Below, piece after piece: positions 63,422 through 64,000 of a stretch of 64,000 nucleotides of DNA. The first letter of the stretch is position 1, and each line of letters begins with the position of its first letter. This DNA comes from Halomonas sp. (lineage in GTDB: Bacteria > Pseudomonadota > Gammaproteobacteria > Pseudomonadales > Halomonadaceae), in NCBI RefSeq assembly GCF_029263665.1, contig NZ_JAJUFQ010000005.1, forward strand, positions 248,001 through 312,000, given 5' to 3'. The notes beneath the pieces were generated by a model. It was not told where the DNA came from. It saw nothing but the letters and a program-made list of their open reading frames with translations, and made no database searches. Made by a program: the position numbers and the translations under genes.

Positions 63422-63640
63422 TCAGCCCAAGGTACCCCCCAGAAGGCCGCCCAATGAGCCCAGGATCAATGCTGGCGTCAAAGCAATGCCAGTATAAGCT
63501 CCCGCAATCAATGCACCTGCACCTGCACCTAGCAAGGCCCCGCCTTCCTTGAAGTCTGAATAGGCCTGATCAAAGCTGATACCACCAGCGACCACACTAA
63601 CTTCGTCGTCACTCAAAGTACGAATAGTAGACTCAAGCAT
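63422..63640 (-). CDS. Double-glycine leader peptide 3
   Basis: 72-residue peptide with leader MLESTIRTLSDDEVSVVAGG and a 52-residue mature part: ISFDQAYSDFKEGGALLGAG, then AYTGIALTPALILGSL shared exactly with peptide 1, and Gly-Gly-rich end. GGGAGAAGG precedes the ATG. Own terminator downstream. Paralogue of peptide 1; the system may continue past the window's right edge. Confidence 0.8.
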   Translation of the reverse strand: MLESTIRTLSDDEVSVVAGGISFDQAYSDFKEGGALLGAGAGALIAGAYTGIALTPALILGSLGGLLGGTLG

Positions 63641-64000
63641 TACCTTCTCCCGTTCCTGCGTTGATCTTGTTTTTTAGAGCAGTGACAGCTAGTCAACTAT
63701 TGTTTGGCAGAGCCATTTCGTCAAACAAAGTTTGTATTATCATGAAACAGTGCTTATCTGGTCTGAAACAACGAATTACAATATGACTCAATGCACCATA
63801 TAAACACACTTTCCTCTACTCTCATGGGCTCTACCCATGTGTGGTGCACCAAAAACACGCTCCGTGAGGTCTTTCCACGGCGATGGCCTGATGTATCTGA
63901 ACACCGACGCCATCATTCCTCTGTCAAGAGGAAAGATGACAATAGAGCTGTCAAGCAAGCGTGCTGCGATATGGCCAACATCATGTTACATTGCATGCTA
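63641..64000. other. Right-edge region
   Basis: 360 bases with no gene seen on either strand; it holds the promoter of peptide 3 (TTGACG at about 63,710 on the minus strand). Further members of the locus may lie beyond. Confidence 0.4.

Overview
The window is a bacterial chromosome segment from a gammaproteobacterium, most likely Halomonas or a close relative in the Halomonadaceae. The grounds are CorA, MetH, NfuA, PdxH and TusBCDE proteins of gammaproteobacterial type, the Pseudomonas/Halomonas gene orders cysI-DUF934 and arsC-wrbA-DUF2069, and moderately high GC in the core genes. This is a judgement from family resemblance, not a database match.

Positions 1-24,700 are mostly housekeeping: Mg transport (corA), a KfrA-like coiled-coil DNA-binding protein, Fe-S carrier nfuA, B12-dependent metH followed by a MATE exporter, and sulfite reductase cysI with its DUF934 partner. 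Next comes a probable alkyl-sulfate locus (AraC regulator, DUF1302 outer-membrane protein, secreted metallo-beta-lactamase-fold sulfatase), then an Smr protein, arsC-wrbA-DUF2069, and pdxH. A Pat-type lysine acetyltransferase lies divergent from a histone-deacetylase-fold enzyme, followed by an XRE-cupin regulator.

Positions 23,860-36,800 form a formate dehydrogenase and molybdenum-cofactor island. It holds fdhD, DUF3305 and DUF3306, a multi-cluster ferredoxin, a TorD-type chaperone, a small Tat peptide, a Cys-type molybdenum catalytic subunit, an Fe-S subunit and a cytochrome b subunit, then DUF1244, moaB and moeA. A dehalogenase-like hydrolase sits on the opposite strand inside the island. 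Downstream are acpH, tusE-tusB-tusC-tusD (tRNA 2-thiouridine sulfur relay), yccA, a PphA-like phosphatase and an iron-regulated TonB receptor facing a small cupin gene.

Positions 43,700-58,400 are accessory: small hypothetical proteins, a tRNA-Ser(UGA) with a duplicated flank, an IS3-family remnant, ynfA, mdaB, an L,D-transpeptidase, an AT-rich GGDEF-EAL protein and several degenerate short tandem repeats.

The most interesting region is the right end (59,300-63,640). Three small genes encode peptides with a near-identical 20-residue leader ending in Val-Ala-Gly-Gly. Two of them share an identical 16-residue hydrophobic core although 9 of the 16 codons differ, so the peptide sequence is under selection. 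Each has its own terminator. Among them lies a Hint-domain protein with a short acidic helical N-terminus and an intact Cys53 and Thr-x-x-His, and next to them an OCH1-like glycosyltransferase. No transporter or leader peptidase is in the window. I propose this as a candidate undescribed secreted-peptide system, with function unproven.
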